Source: Ruminococcus sp.
GTDB lineage: Bacteria; Bacillota; Clostridia; Oscillospirales; Acutalibacteraceae
DNA length: 64,000 bases
Assembly (NCBI GenBank): GCA_017473555.1
Contig: JAFUKO010000068.1
Location: forward strand, 1-64,000
Reading direction: 5' to 3'
A model generated the notes under the pieces. The model worked only from the letters and a program-made list of their open reading frames with translations, was not told where the DNA came from and ran no database searches. Below, one piece after another: positions 41,291-50,324 of the stretch (positions are counted from its first letter, which is position 1; the number at the start of each line of letters is the position of its first letter). The position numbers were made by a program, and so were the translations under genes.

Positions 41291-44200
41291 ATGAAGAAGT
41301 TATTATCAATAATTCTCTCAATAGTTATGGTATTAAGTGTTATGCCATATACTGTTTTTGCTGAGGAAGTCAGCAGCCTGTCCTATGAATTTACAGGCAT
41401 AAACGCTGATGACCCGGGCTACGCAGAGGGTACTATCACCTTTAATGCAGGCTCAGCAGCAACCTATTATATGTATTGGGGCGACGATGAAAAGGCTCTC
41501 CCACAGTATTTTGAGATTACATCATTTACTGTTCAAAAGGGCGATTCAGTCACATACAAATTCCCTGCACAGACAGCTATACCTGCTGATGCAGAATGCG
41601 TATTTATATCTAAAATGAAGTCGTGTGAAAACGCATACGTAAGCGAAGGTATCGCAAAATTTGACCTTCCTGACAACAAAAAGCTTGTTGATTCTTCCGA
41701 TGAGCGTCAGTACAGATATGCGGCCCTTTCTGATATTCACATCGATATGCAGCACGGCACAAAAGCCGGTTACTACACATACGCAGTAGATCACTGGAAG
41801 CAGACACTCGACGTTTGTGTTGACAGAAATGTTGATTTTATCATTTCAGCAGGTGACCAGGTTACAAATGCTTATGGTGCTACCCTTGAGTGGCTTACAT
41901 ATCAGCAGGTGCTTTCGGAGTCTGATTACGTTAACCCTATTTATGAAGCTGACGGTAACCACGAGCCACGAGGTAGTTATAACAGTGATTGCGATGTTGC
42001 TTGTAGCAACGAAGAATACGCTATCGGCACTGGTCTTGATAAAGACGCTCAGTCAATCGTTGACGGCAAAGACTACTACGAAGTAACAGAGCCTAACACA
42101 GGTGACCACTTTATCTTTATGAGCGAGGTTCACGCTCATCCGGGCGAGAATGATAACTTCTCAACCGAGCAGCTTGATTGGCTTGAGGGCTTGCTCGCAA
42201 AGTATAAGGGCGACGGCAAGAAGGTTTTCCTTATCCAGCACGCACTTTTACAGGGTTATGGCGCAGGTGACGATGTCTATGATCCGGGCTATCAGGGCGG
42301 TATCAGAATGCAGCACGCTGAAACAGGTGAGCAGTTCCCTAACAACCAGCGATTCAAGCAGATTATCGAAGCTAACAAGGATATTATCTGGTACTCAGGT
42401 CACACACATATAGATTTCAGAGAAGAGCAGAACTATAGTAGCGAGAATGGTACCTCTTGCCATATGGTACATATTCCGTCTGCTTGTAATACAACAAGCT
42501 ACGTTAAAGATGCTAACGGATATAAAGTGCCTGGTTCTTCAACAGACTATACATTCTACGATGATGCAACACAAGGCTACTTTGTAGATGTATATGAAGA
42601 TGCAACTATCCTTTACGGAACAAATCTTCACTACAACAAGGTTTACCCAAGATACACATATATTATCGAAGAGGGCGAGCCAGAAACAAGACCTACAGAA
42701 ACACCAACACAAAGACCTACATCTCCACCACCTACACAGCCTGATATTGCTGATGGCAAGACAGTTTACTGCGTAAATTCAGCTAACTGGGCTGAGGTTT
42801 ACGTTCATTCCTGGGTTGATGGCAGTACAGGTACAACATGGCCAGGTTATGCTATGACTAAAACAGGCGAGCAGGCTAATGGTTTTGATGTTTACAAAGC
42901 AGTTGTAGAGCCTGGTTATACAAACGTTATTTTCAACAATAACAACAAAGGCTCACAGACCTCTGACCTGACAATTCAGGAGGGACAGTATTTTGACGTA
43001 AGATCAGGCAAGTGGTACGCATCATTAGATGATATCCCTGAGGTTGGTGCACTTGCTACTGATCGCTTCCTTGTTGGTTCATTCAACAACTGGAGTACAG
43101 TGGCAAACGAGTTTATGCTCAAAGCTGAGGGCGATTTGACAGCTTACGTTACTATGACTCTTGAAGCTAATACAACCTATGAATTCAAGGTAGTAAGAGA
43201 AGGTAAATGGACAAGTAACACAACACCTATCACAGGTGATGTAGAAGAACTTGTATTTTCATCTTCTGTTAACGATAATGCAACAATCACAACAACTTAC
43301 GCAGGCGAATATGAGTTCTCTTTTGGTATCAGCAGCTCAAGATTAGCAGTAAAATATCCAACACAGGCTCCAACACAGCCTCCTACAGAGGAGCCAACAG
43401 AGGAGCCGACAGAAGAGCCAACAGAGGAGCCGACAGAAGAGCCAACTGAAGAGCCGACTGAAGAGCCTACTGAGGAACCAACTGAGGAACCTACAGAGGA
43501 GCCTACTGAAGAACCTACAGAGAAACCTACCGAAGAGAAAGTTTTATACGGTGACTCTGATTTAGATAAGTCTGTTACAATTATGGACGCAACATTTATC
43601 CAGCTCTATCTGGCACAGAAAGAAGATTTTAGCGATAAACAGTTAAAGTGTGCTGATGTTGATGGTGAGGGTATTACGATTATGGACGCTACTCTCATTC
43701 AGCTTTATCTTGCACAGGCAATTGATAAATTCCCTATTGAAGAAAAAGCAGTCGCAACAGTAGGTTCCAAAAAATCTGTTGCAGGCACTTCTGCTGATGT
43801 TTTAACAAGCGAGGAGCTTTTCACAAAGGCTACTGACTATCTGTCATATTACTTCCAGTATGCATCATACGATACATATCAGGCACTCAAAAAGACAGTA
43901 TATGCATATAAAGATACTGATACTACAGCTCTTACAGCCTCAGCTCAGGCAGAGCTAACAGATGCTATTGCCGCTTTTGATGCACTCAGAGAAAAGGTGC
44001 ACCAGCAGACAGTTTACTACACAGACGGCAAGGCATTCAGTGGTATCAGAGCATATTACTTCAACAGTAAAACTAATGCAAAGGTTGAGGACTGGCCTGG
44101 TCAGATTGGTTCATACATCCGCACAAACTCCTATGGACAGAACATCTACGCCGTAACATTAAACTTCTCTAAGTTTGATACTATCATATTCAGCGGCGGT

Positions 44201-44656
44201 AGCAACAAAACTGTAGATATAACTCTCGACGGATGTTCAGGAAAACTCTACTATCCGACAGAGCAGGATGCTACAACAGGCGAATGGGCAGTTGCAGAAA
44301 CAACCTTCAAACAGATGTGGTACGGCGAGAAACAGGACGAGATAGGTGATGACGTGCTCGAAGATATCACTGTTTACTTCACCGATACCTTAGGTTGGAG
44401 TGCTGTCAACTGTTATTATTGGCTTGGTTCTGCAAACAACACATGGCCTGGCGAGAAAATGGAGTTTGTCAGAAACAACTCTCAGGGACAGCCTATCTAT
44501 AAGATTACTCTCCCTGCTGGTGCATCAGCGGTATTTAATAACGGCTCAGGTACACAGAGCGTTGATGTCACAGGACTCGCACATGGATACGGATACTACC
44601 TCACAACCCAGTCAGGCGGAAAATACCTCTATGACACATACAAATACGGAGAGTAA
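41291..44656 (+). CDS. Secreted metallophosphoesterase with starch-binding-like modules and internal dockerin
   Basis: A 1121-residue secreted protein. After the signal peptide (1-24) and a beta-rich N-terminal domain comes a calcineurin-like phosphoesterase domain (about 140-460). Its metal motifs are SDIHID (147-152), GDQ (188-190), GNHE (222-225) and GHTHID near 370. Two beta-sandwich modules follow (about 490-690): one resembles CBM25/26 starch-binding modules (VYVHSWVDG and VIFNNNN), and the other contains GSFNNWS. A run of EEPT repeats (about 700-750) leads to a dockerin (about 754-815, GDSDLDKSVTIMDATFIQ and ADVDGEGITIMDATLIQ). A helical spacer and two more CBM26-like modules end the protein. 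It fits an amylosome-type surface complex. The role of a phosphoesterase there is unclear. Confidence 0.88.
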   Translation: MKKLLSIILSIVMVLSVMPYTVFAEEVSSLSYEFTGINADDPGYAEGTITFNAGSAATYYMYWGDDEKALPQYFEITSFTVQKGDSVTYKFPAQTAIPADAECVFISKMKSCENAYVSEGIAKFDLPDNKKLVDSSDERQYRYAALSDIHIDMQHGTKAGYYTYAVDHWKQTLDVCVDRNVDFIISAGDQVTNAYGATLEWLTYQQVLSESDYVNPIYEADGNHEPRGSYNSDCDVACSNEEYAIGTGLDKDAQSIVDGKDYYEVTEPNTGDHFIFMSEVHAHPGENDNFSTEQLDWLEGLLAKYKGDGKKVFLIQHALLQGYGAGDDVYDPGYQGGIRMQHAETGEQFPNNQRFKQIIEANKDIIWYSGHTHIDFREEQNYSSENGTSCHMVHIPSACNTTSYVKDANGYKVPGSSTDYTFYDDATQGYFVDVYEDATILYGTNLHYNKVYPRYTYIIEEGEPETRPTETPTQRPTSPPPTQPDIADGKTVYCVNSANWAEVYVHSWVDGSTGTTWPGYAMTKTGEQANGFDVYKAVVEPGYTNVIFNNNNKGSQTSDLTIQEGQYFDVRSGKWYASLDDIPEVGALATDRFLVGSFNNWSTVANEFMLKAEGDLTAYVTMTLEANTTYEFKVVREGKWTSNTTPITGDVEELVFSSSVNDNATITTTYAGEYEFSFGISSSRLAVKYPTQAPTQPPTEEPTEEPTEEPTEEPTEEPTEEPTEEPTEEPTEEPTEEPTEEPTEKPTEEKVLYGDSDLDKSVTIMDATFIQLYLAQKEDFSDKQLKCADVDGEGITIMDATLIQLYLAQAIDKFPIEEKAVATVGSKKSVAGTSADVLTSEELFTKATDYLSYYFQYASYDTYQALKKTVYAYKDTDTTALTASAQAELTDAIAAFDALREKVHQQTVYYTDGKAFSGIRAYYFNSKTNAKVEDWPGQIGSYIRTNSYGQNIYAVTLNFSKFDTIIFSGGSNKTVDITLDGCSGKLYYPTEQDATTGEWAVAETTFKQMWYGEKQDEIGDDVLEDITVYFTDTLGWSAVNCYYWLGSANNTWPGEKMEFVRNNSQGQPIYKITLPAGASAVFNNGSGTQSVDVTGLAHGYGYYLTTQSGGKYLYDTYKYGE
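43381..43539 (+). repeat. EEPT-coding tandem repeat
   Basis: About twelve tandem 12-base units encode the Glu-Glu-Pro-Thr linker. Copies differ at synonymous third positions, so it is a real linker rather than an assembly artefact, but copy number may vary between strains. Confidence 0.9.
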
Positions 44657-44666
44657 TGAGAGGTTT

Positions 44667-44921
44667 ATGAAGAAATTCAAACTCATAACTATTTTCAACA
44701 GGCGTGAGTTGTGCATAACCATGAACAACGATGAGCGTTTTCGCATTTGCACAATCCTCGCACAAAATGGTATCAAGTACGATTTAGTGACTACGAATCT
44801 TTGCAGTCGCTCAGGCAGAAGCGGAACTTTCGGAATAGATATTAACAGTATGTATTCCTACAGAATCTATGTCCACAAAGACGACGAGGAAGAAGCCGCG
44901 TATTTAATAAATAAGAGATAA
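44667..44921 (+). CDS. Small DUF2007-like protein
   Basis: An 84-residue protein from the ATG at 44667 (GAGAGG upstream), 10 bases after the large secreted protein gene. The pattern FNRRELCITMNNDERFRICTIL, then NGIKYDLVT and YRIYVHKDDEEEAAYLI, suggests a small ferredoxin-like fold of the DUF2007 type. The function is unknown. A terminator follows. Confidence 0.65.
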   Translation: MKKFKLITIFNRRELCITMNNDERFRICTILAQNGIKYDLVTTNLCSRSGRSGTFGIDINSMYSYRIYVHKDDEEEAAYLINKR

Positions 44922-44923
44922 CG

Positions 44924-44958
44924 AAAAAGGTCGCTAGCATTATGCAAGCGACCTTTTT
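44924..44958 (+). terminator. Terminator after the DUF2007-like gene
   Basis: AAAGGTCGCT pairs with AGCGACCTTT, with TT following. Confidence 0.8.
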
Positions 44959-45033
44959 GAAGTTGATAAAAATTTTTTCTTACTGCAAAAATACACCTTT
45001 CTGGATTGTATTATTAGTGAAAGGGGGAAAACG

Positions 45034-45525
45034 ATGGAAGTTTCATTTAGTGCTAAAATGCAGGCAGAAAGGGTAATACGGCAGTACGCTGATATGATAT
45101 TTCGCATAGCGTTACAAAATTTGAAGAATAAGGCTGACGCTGAAGATATACTACAGGACGTAAGTCTTGCACTTCTTACAAAGAATGCACCCTTGTATGA
45201 TGAAAGCCACATAAAATCATGGCTGATTCGTGTCACGTTAAATAAATGCAAAAATTTTCATAAATCTGCACATAGAACTAAAACCGAACCCCTTTCGGAT
45301 TATGTCGAGCTTTGTGCCAAAGAGGATCAACGGCTTTTAGAAGATGTTATGGGTTTACCGAAAAACTATCGTAATACGCTGTATCTCTTTTACTACGAGG
45401 GCTACAGTATTGACGAGATTGCTAAGCTACTGAATAAAAAGCCTTCAACAGTAGGCTCGTGGCTACATAGAGCTCGAAAAAAGTTGAAAACAATAATCTT
45501 GGACGGAGGTAATGGTTGTGAATAA
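45034..45525 (+). CDS. ECF-type RNA polymerase sigma factor
   Basis: A 163-residue sigma-70 family member with region 2 (residues 10-75, DAEDILQDVSLALLTK) and region 4 (about 105-155, YYEGYSIDEIAKLLNKKPSTVGSW-type HTH). Regions 1 and 3 are absent, as usual for ECF factors. It overlaps by 14 bases the next gene, a membrane protein with the position of an anti-sigma factor. AAAGGGGG lies upstream of the start. Confidence 0.92.
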   Translation: MEVSFSAKMQAERVIRQYADMIFRIALQNLKNKADAEDILQDVSLALLTKNAPLYDESHIKSWLIRVTLNKCKNFHKSAHRTKTEPLSDYVELCAKEDQRLLEDVMGLPKNYRNTLYLFYYEGYSIDEIAKLLNKKPSTVGSWLHRARKKLKTIILDGGNGCE

Positions 45526-46459
45526 AAACAGATATACTAAACTCTTTGACAGAATAAAAGCTGATGATGATGCAGTAAGAAATGCGGTTGACAGTATTTA
45601 TGAGAAAGAAACTACAGATGTGGGTGAGTTTAAGCTCACGAGGAATATGAATTTGAAATTTGTGCATGCTGTGGCGGTTGCCTTGGTGTTTGTGCTAGTT
45701 TTAGGTGTGTATATTTTGCCGATTACCCCAAAAGCTGATAACTGCTTTGTAGTGAAAGCAGGAGCATCTGAAATAAACTCGATAAGTAGCGTAGAGATAG
45801 GCGAGCTTAAAGGTGAGAACAACGCTATAAGAATTTGTTTTGATGACAGTGATAAAGTAAGCTATTTGGTTCAGTGTAAGGTGGTTGATTTTCCTGTTAT
45901 GTGTACGGGAAATAATATTGAAAAAGTAACCTATAAAGTGAAAGGTAACGGCTATTTCGCACTGCATAGAGATGTGCAGGGAGTGTCAGATGTAGAATAC
46001 GTTGAAAAGGCCCCTACCTCTTACGAAGAAGAGCAGAAGTATCCTTATGATTTAGCAGATACTGGAGATTATACGAAGAAAGCTCTTGCATATACAGTTG
46101 ACTATGATGCACAAAATGAGGCTGTTGCAAAGCTCTGTCTTTATACCGTGGATGATGGCGATAAATACTGCGACTCATATAGCGAAACCATTTATTTCGA
46201 GGAATCGGACGGCTCGTTTGTTCATGGAAAGGACTTTGACTATGAGATGATGTATCTCGATATTTTCACCGACGGCGACTATAGTGTTGATGCAATCAAC
46301 TACAGCGACTACAGTGTAGAAATTACGGCTACGTTTGAAGATGGCACACAGGAATCGAAGACTGTGAACATAGGTCTTGAGAAAACAAAAAAGAATTACG
46401 ATAGCGGTGAGGACGGAGAATACACAGTGCTAAACGTACACGCTAAGTTATCTGAATAA
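45512..46459 (+). CDS. Single-pass membrane protein, likely anti-sigma partner
   Basis: A 315-residue protein. The first 50 residues are cytoplasmic and charged, a membrane helix spans about 51-70, and the rest is an acidic extracytoplasmic domain of about 245 residues. No zinc-finger anti-sigma motif (HxxxCxxC) is seen, so the anti-sigma role rests on overlap with the ECF gene and topology. A GTG at 45518 is better spaced from the GGAGG than the ATG at 45512. Confidence 0.75.
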   Translation: MVVNKNRYTKLFDRIKADDDAVRNAVDSIYEKETTDVGEFKLTRNMNLKFVHAVAVALVFVLVLGVYILPITPKADNCFVVKAGASEINSISSVEIGELKGENNAIRICFDDSDKVSYLVQCKVVDFPVMCTGNNIEKVTYKVKGNGYFALHRDVQGVSDVEYVEKAPTSYEEEQKYPYDLADTGDYTKKALAYTVDYDAQNEAVAKLCLYTVDDGDKYCDSYSETIYFEESDGSFVHGKDFDYEMMYLDIFTDGDYSVDAINYSDYSVEITATFEDGTQESKTVNIGLEKTKKNYDSGEDGEYTVLNVHAKLSE

Positions 46460-46466
46460 ATTGTAC

Positions 46467-46505
46467 AGAGGTCGGCTCAGTTTCATGAGCCGACCTCTTT
46501 TTTTA
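46467..46505 (+). terminator. Terminator of the ECF sigma operon
   Basis: AGAGGTCGGCTCA pairs perfectly with TGAGCCGACCTCT, followed by TTTTTTT. Confidence 0.95.
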
Positions 46506-46518
46506 TTCAGTATGAGGT

Positions 46519-47286
46519 TTATGTATCCAAAACCATCTTTCCGTCGTGTTCGGTGTGGTAGTTGCCTTTTGGCAGAAGCTGTGATATCGGAACGATTTTG
46601 TAGCCTTTTGCTTTGATTGCTTCAATAATGAGAGGTAGTGCCTCTGGCGTATTTTTTGCACCATTATGAAGTAGGATTATCGAGCCGTCTTTGAGATTGT
46701 TTTCTATTCGACTCACCATATCCTGCGGTGTCGGGTCTTTCCAGTCAAGAGAATCGATGTCCCATTGTACACAGTACATATCAAGACCGTTACAGACTTC
46801 GACAACCGAGTTGTCATATTCACCGTATGGCGGTCTGAAAAGCGTGACTGGTTTGTTTATCAGACTCTCAATTTTTTGGTTACAGTTTTCAATTTCTGCT
46901 TTTTGTTCGGATAGAGATATCTGTGTCATATGAGCGTGGGTGTCAGAGTGGTTGCCGACATCGTGGCCACGTTTTGAAATCTCTTTTACTGATTCAGGAT
47001 ACTTTTCTACCCAATCTCCTACCAGAAAAAACGTAGTTTTGACCTTGTGCTCATCGAGGATATCAAGCAGAGTTTTTGTTTGTTCGTTGCCCCAGGCGGC
47101 ATCAAATGAAATTGAACAGACTTTTTCGGTTGTATCAACGTAGTAGATAGGTATGAGTCTTTCAGCAGAAGCCGTCTGAATAGCCTGTGATGCAGTCGAG
47201 GTTGTAATTGTCAGCATTATAGCACCAATCAACACACACGCAAATATCATCAGCAGTCCTTTTTTAGTAATAGTAATAACTTTCAT
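46519..47286 (-). CDS. Polysaccharide deacetylase, PdaB-like
   Basis: A 255-residue protein with an N-terminal membrane helix (about 10-30) and a NodB-type deacetylase domain (about 54-240). The metal and catalytic residues are D62 in SFDAAWG and H113 and H117 in NHSDTHAHMT, with RPPYGEYD as motif 3. PdaB proteins act on cortex peptidoglycan or related glycans in sporulating Firmicutes. Its ribosome binding site GGGGG lies inside the stem of the upstream terminator. Confidence 0.9.
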   Translation of the reverse strand: MKVITITKKGLLMIFACVLIGAIMLTITTSTASQAIQTASAERLIPIYYVDTTEKVCSISFDAAWGNEQTKTLLDILDEHKVKTTFFLVGDWVEKYPESVKEISKRGHDVGNHSDTHAHMTQISLSEQKAEIENCNQKIESLINKPVTLFRPPYGEYDNSVVEVCNGLDMYCVQWDIDSLDWKDPTPQDMVSRIENNLKDGSIILLHNGAKNTPEALPLIIEAIKAKGYKIVPISQLLPKGNYHTEHDGKMVLDT

Positions 47287-47292
47287 AAAAAT

Positions 47293-47321
47293 CCCCCTGT
47301 AAAACCTATGCTTACAGGGGG
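47293..47321 (-). terminator. cysS terminator whose stem contains the next gene's ribosome binding site
   Basis: CCCCCTGTAA (47293-47302) pairs with TTACAGGGGG (47312-47321). On the minus strand ATTTTTATG follows: the T-run is also the spacer, and the GGGGG of the stem is the only Shine-Dalgarno for the deacetylase gene starting at 47286. Confidence 0.75.
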
Positions 47322-47342
47322 ATAATTATACATAATATTAAA

Positions 47343-48761
47343 TTAACCTTGTATTTCCCAAGTGATTCCGTCTTTTGAGTCTTTTACTACAACGTGCATT
47401 GCAGCAAGCTCGTCACGGATAGCGTCAGCAGTAGCCCAGTCTTTGTTAGCTCTGGCTTCCTGACGTTTAGCAATAAGCTCTTCGATTTTAGCAGTATCGA
47501 CATCTGAGTTTTTCTGTTCATTTTCAGCCTTGACTTTGTTTGCTTCTTCAATAAGACCTAGGCTTAACACCTTGTCAAAATCAGCGATGAGATAGAGCTT
47601 TGTAGCGTCATTTGTCTTAGCTTTCAATACATCGTAAAGACTTGTAAGACCTAAAGATGTATTAAGGTCATTATCCATATTTTCTTTGAACTTTGCGATG
47701 TACTCGTTTGCTACAGCCATATCTACCTCACCATCATCTTTGAGGTTAGCGATACGGTTTACGAGTTTATTGTATGCTGTAACTGTGTTGTCGAGGATAT
47801 CAAAGTCAAACATCAGAGGCTTTCTGTAGTGTGACTGTAAACAGAACATTCTGTAAGCCAGCGGATTGTAGCCTTTTTCTTCAAGTAATGATACTGTTAA
47901 GAACTCGCCCTTTGATTTGCTCATCTTACCACGTCTGTCGAGAAGGTGGAGTACATGGAACCAGTGCTTACACCACTCATGACCAAGGTATGCTTCTGAC
48001 TGGGCGATTTCATTTGTATGATGTGGGAAAGCGTTGTCAACACCACCGCAGTGAATGTCACAATACTCGCCTAAGTGCTTGATTGAAATTGAGCTACATT
48101 CGATGTGCCAGCCCGGATAGCCGATGCCCCAAGGTGAATCCCACTTTAATTCCTGATCATCAAACTTGGATTTTGTGAACCAGAGTACAAAGTCTGTTTT
48201 ATTCTTCTTAGCGAGATCTTCTTCGACGTCATCTCTTACACCGACTTCGAGGTCTTCTTCTTTCTGATTACCGAAAACATAGTATTTATCAAGCTTTGAT
48301 GTGTCAAAATATACGTTACCACCGCTGATATATGCGTACTCTTTTTCAAGTAATACGGATACCATTTCAATGAACTCATCAATACAATTTGTAGCAGGCT
48401 CTACTACATCAGGGGTTTTGATGTTGAGCTTTTTGCAGTCTTCAAAGAAAGCGTCTGTATAGAATTTTGCGATCTCAAGAACAGTTTTCTTTTCGCGCTT
48501 TGCACCTTTGAGCATCTTGTCTTCACCTGTGTCAGCGTCAGAAGACAGATGTCCTACATCGGTGATGTTCATAACTCGTGTCACATCATAACCGCTGTAT
48601 CTTAGATATTTTTCAAGTACGTCTTCCATAATGTATGTGCGAAGATTACCGATGTGCGCGTAATGGTAAACAGTAGGTCCACAGGTGTACATTCTGACCT
48701 TGTTACCCTCAAATGGGACAAATTCCTGTTTTTCGTTTCCTAGTGTGTTATAGAGAATCAT
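47343..48761 (-). CDS. cysS: Cysteinyl-tRNA synthetase
   Basis: A 472-residue class I synthetase attaching cysteine to tRNA-Cys. The HIGH-type motif is in CGPTVYHYAHIGN and the KMSKS motif is KMSKSKGEF. Zinc ligands include the first Cys of CGPTVY and the CSSIS region. It overlaps cysE by four bases and is controlled with it by the T-box at 49440-49680. Confidence 0.98.
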   Translation of the reverse strand: MILYNTLGNEKQEFVPFEGNKVRMYTCGPTVYHYAHIGNLRTYIMEDVLEKYLRYSGYDVTRVMNITDVGHLSSDADTGEDKMLKGAKREKKTVLEIAKFYTDAFFEDCKKLNIKTPDVVEPATNCIDEFIEMVSVLLEKEYAYISGGNVYFDTSKLDKYYVFGNQKEEDLEVGVRDDVEEDLAKKNKTDFVLWFTKSKFDDQELKWDSPWGIGYPGWHIECSSISIKHLGEYCDIHCGGVDNAFPHHTNEIAQSEAYLGHEWCKHWFHVLHLLDRRGKMSKSKGEFLTVSLLEEKGYNPLAYRMFCLQSHYRKPLMFDFDILDNTVTAYNKLVNRIANLKDDGEVDMAVANEYIAKFKENMDNDLNTSLGLTSLYDVLKAKTNDATKLYLIADFDKVLSLGLIEEANKVKAENEQKNSDVDTAKIEELIAKRQEARANKDWATADAIRDELAAMHVVVKDSKDGITWEIQG

Positions 48762-49387
48762 TGTAATTCCTCCAGTTTCTTTTTAAGTTCGTTGATTTGA
48801 ATCTGCATTTTGCACAGCTCCTGTGCTACCGGATCTGAGTAATGTATCTGGTCGAGATAGTCGAGTTTCTCACCGTTGATTTTTACAACTCGTGCAGGTA
48901 CACCGACAGCGGTTGCGTTGTCCGGGACTTCTCCGAGCACCACAGCACCTGCGGCAATTCTAGCGTTATCACCGACCCTGAATGGTCCCAAGACCTTTGC
49001 TCCTGAACCGACAAGTACGTTGTTGCCGAGAGTAGGGTGACGCTTGCCGTGTTCTTTACCAGTACCGCCAAGTGTGACATTCTGATAAAGAGTACAGTTG
49101 TCGCCGATGATTGTAGTTTCACCGATAACAACACCCATACCGTGGTCAATGAAAAGACCTTTGCCTATTGTGGCACCGGGGTGAATTTCGACACCAGTTT
49201 TGTGTCTGCTACGCTGTGAAATCCATCGGGCAATAAACTTCATATTATGATTGTAAAACCAGTGAGCACGTCTGTAAGACCTCACCGCCTTGTAGCCGGA
49301 ATACAGGAAGAAAACTTCCATCTTACTCCTTGCGGCTGGGTCACGCTCCATAACGGAGTTTAAATCCGCTATTAAAGTTTTGAACAT
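48758..49387 (-). CDS. cysE: Serine O-acetyltransferase
   Basis: A 209-residue enzyme making O-acetylserine, the carbon skeleton for cysteine. The left-handed beta-helix of hexapeptide repeats (IHPGATIGKGLFIDHGMG, then TIIGDNCTLYQNVTLGG) is clear. It has the shorter N-terminus usual in Firmicutes. It forms a two-gene operon with cysS, downstream of a cysteine-sensing T-box, so both are turned on when tRNA-Cys is uncharged. Confidence 0.96.
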   Translation of the reverse strand: MFKTLIADLNSVMERDPAARSKMEVFFLYSGYKAVRSYRRAHWFYNHNMKFIARWISQRSRHKTGVEIHPGATIGKGLFIDHGMGVVIGETTIIGDNCTLYQNVTLGGTGKEHGKRHPTLGNNVLVGSGAKVLGPFRVGDNARIAAGAVVLGEVPDNATAVGVPARVVKINGEKLDYLDQIHYSDPVAQELCKMQIQINELKKKLEELQ

Positions 49388-49439
49388 ACATATTCTCCTT
49401 GTATTAAAGTGGGGTGGAGAGTGGGATAAAGGCGTATGA

Positions 49440-49680
49440 AAACAAAAAATGCGTCATCCCAAAAGGGACGACGCAGTCGTGGTTCCACCCAAATTCAGCC
49501 GATGCATCATAAAACGAGTCAGCATCAACCCTTTGTGCTTTGTAACGGAAGCTTCCGTGTGAAGATACTTAGTTTCCCCTCACAAGCTCACAGGTGCATT
49601 TCGTAAAAACTAGACCAAAGGGAATTTCAGCATACATCCCTCTCTCTGATGGCTTTGTTTAAAGTACTTCTCCTGATCAA
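49440..49680 (-). promoter_or_regulatory. Cysteine-specific T-box leader
   Basis: On the minus strand the leader has stem I, the conserved T-box TGGGTGGAACCACG (49491-49478) and a terminator hairpin (TGCGTC type stem, 49449-49474) followed by TTTTTTG. The specifier codon in the stem I loop reads UGC (49598-49596), for cysteine. Uncharged tRNA-Cys would stabilise the antiterminator and allow cysE-cysS transcription. Confidence 0.92.
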
Positions 49681-49700
49681 CGCCTTTTTATATTACTAGT

Positions 49701-49729
49701 ATTATATACACTAAATCGCAAAAATGCAA
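49701..49729 (-). promoter_or_regulatory. Promoter of the T-box cysE-cysS operon
   Basis: On the minus strand TTGCAT (49729-49724), a 17-base spacer and TATAAT (49706-49701), just after the pgsA stop codon. Confidence 0.75.
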
Positions 49730-49732
49730 TAC

Positions 49733-50323
49733 TTACATTTCGCTTATAGCGTCTTTATTGTCAAGAACATACTTAACGCCTGAGATAACAGTAAATACAA
49801 CTGAAATCCACATCATAACTTCGCCAACTACATAGAAGATGTTTTCCATCATCTGAATAGCTAACTGCGGTGCGTAAGGGAAAACAGCGTAAACCTCGAG
49901 TGCTACCTGAAACACAAAAACTGCGATAATAGCAATCATCTGTGTGACTGTTTTAACCTTACCCCACATATTGGCGGCAACAACCGTGCCGCTTGAAGCA
50001 GCAGAAAGTCTGATTGATGTTACGACAAATTCTCTGAAAAGTACTATGATGATAATGATAGGGTCGCACAATCCGTTTGCCAAAAAGCAAACAAGTGCGG
50101 AAACAACCAAGATTTTGTCTGCAATCGGATCAGCAAATTTGCCAAAATTTGTGATGAGGTTACGCTCACGGGCAATTTTTCCGTCAAAATAATCGGTGAG
50201 CGATGCCGCACCAAAAATAAGTCCTGCAACTAAATAGTGAAATGGGAATGGTATCAGCATAGCCGCAACCATAAACGGCACGAGAATGATACGGAGAACT
50301 GTTAACTTGTTTGGTAAATTCAT
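49733..50323 (-). CDS. pgsA: CDP-diacylglycerol-glycerol-3-phosphate 3-phosphatidyltransferase
   Basis: A 196-residue membrane enzyme making phosphatidylglycerol phosphate. The CDP-alcohol phosphotransferase motif is split over SLTDYFDGKIARERN and GKFADPIADK, with all acidic residues present. Several membrane helices follow. It starts one base after the rimO stop, in the usual Firmicute order recA-recX-rimO-pgsA (partial here). Confidence 0.95.
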   Translation of the reverse strand: MNLPNKLTVLRIILVPFMVAAMLIPFPFHYLVAGLIFGAASLTDYFDGKIARERNLITNFGKFADPIADKILVVSALVCFLANGLCDPIIIIIVLFREFVVTSIRLSAASSGTVVAANMWGKVKTVTQMIAIIAVFVFQVALEVYAVFPYAPQLAIQMMENIFYVVGEVMMWISVVFTVISGVKYVLDNKDAISEM

Positions 50324-50324
50324 T

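Noticed and set aside
43381..43539. Tandem repeats as a possible CRISPR array
   Set aside because: The 12-base units are contiguous, in frame and encode the EEPT linker; there are no spacers and no cas genes.
44400..44666. N-terminal extension of the DUF2007-like frame
   Set aside because: It overlaps the end of the large secreted protein in another frame; the ATG at 44667 has its own ribosome binding site.
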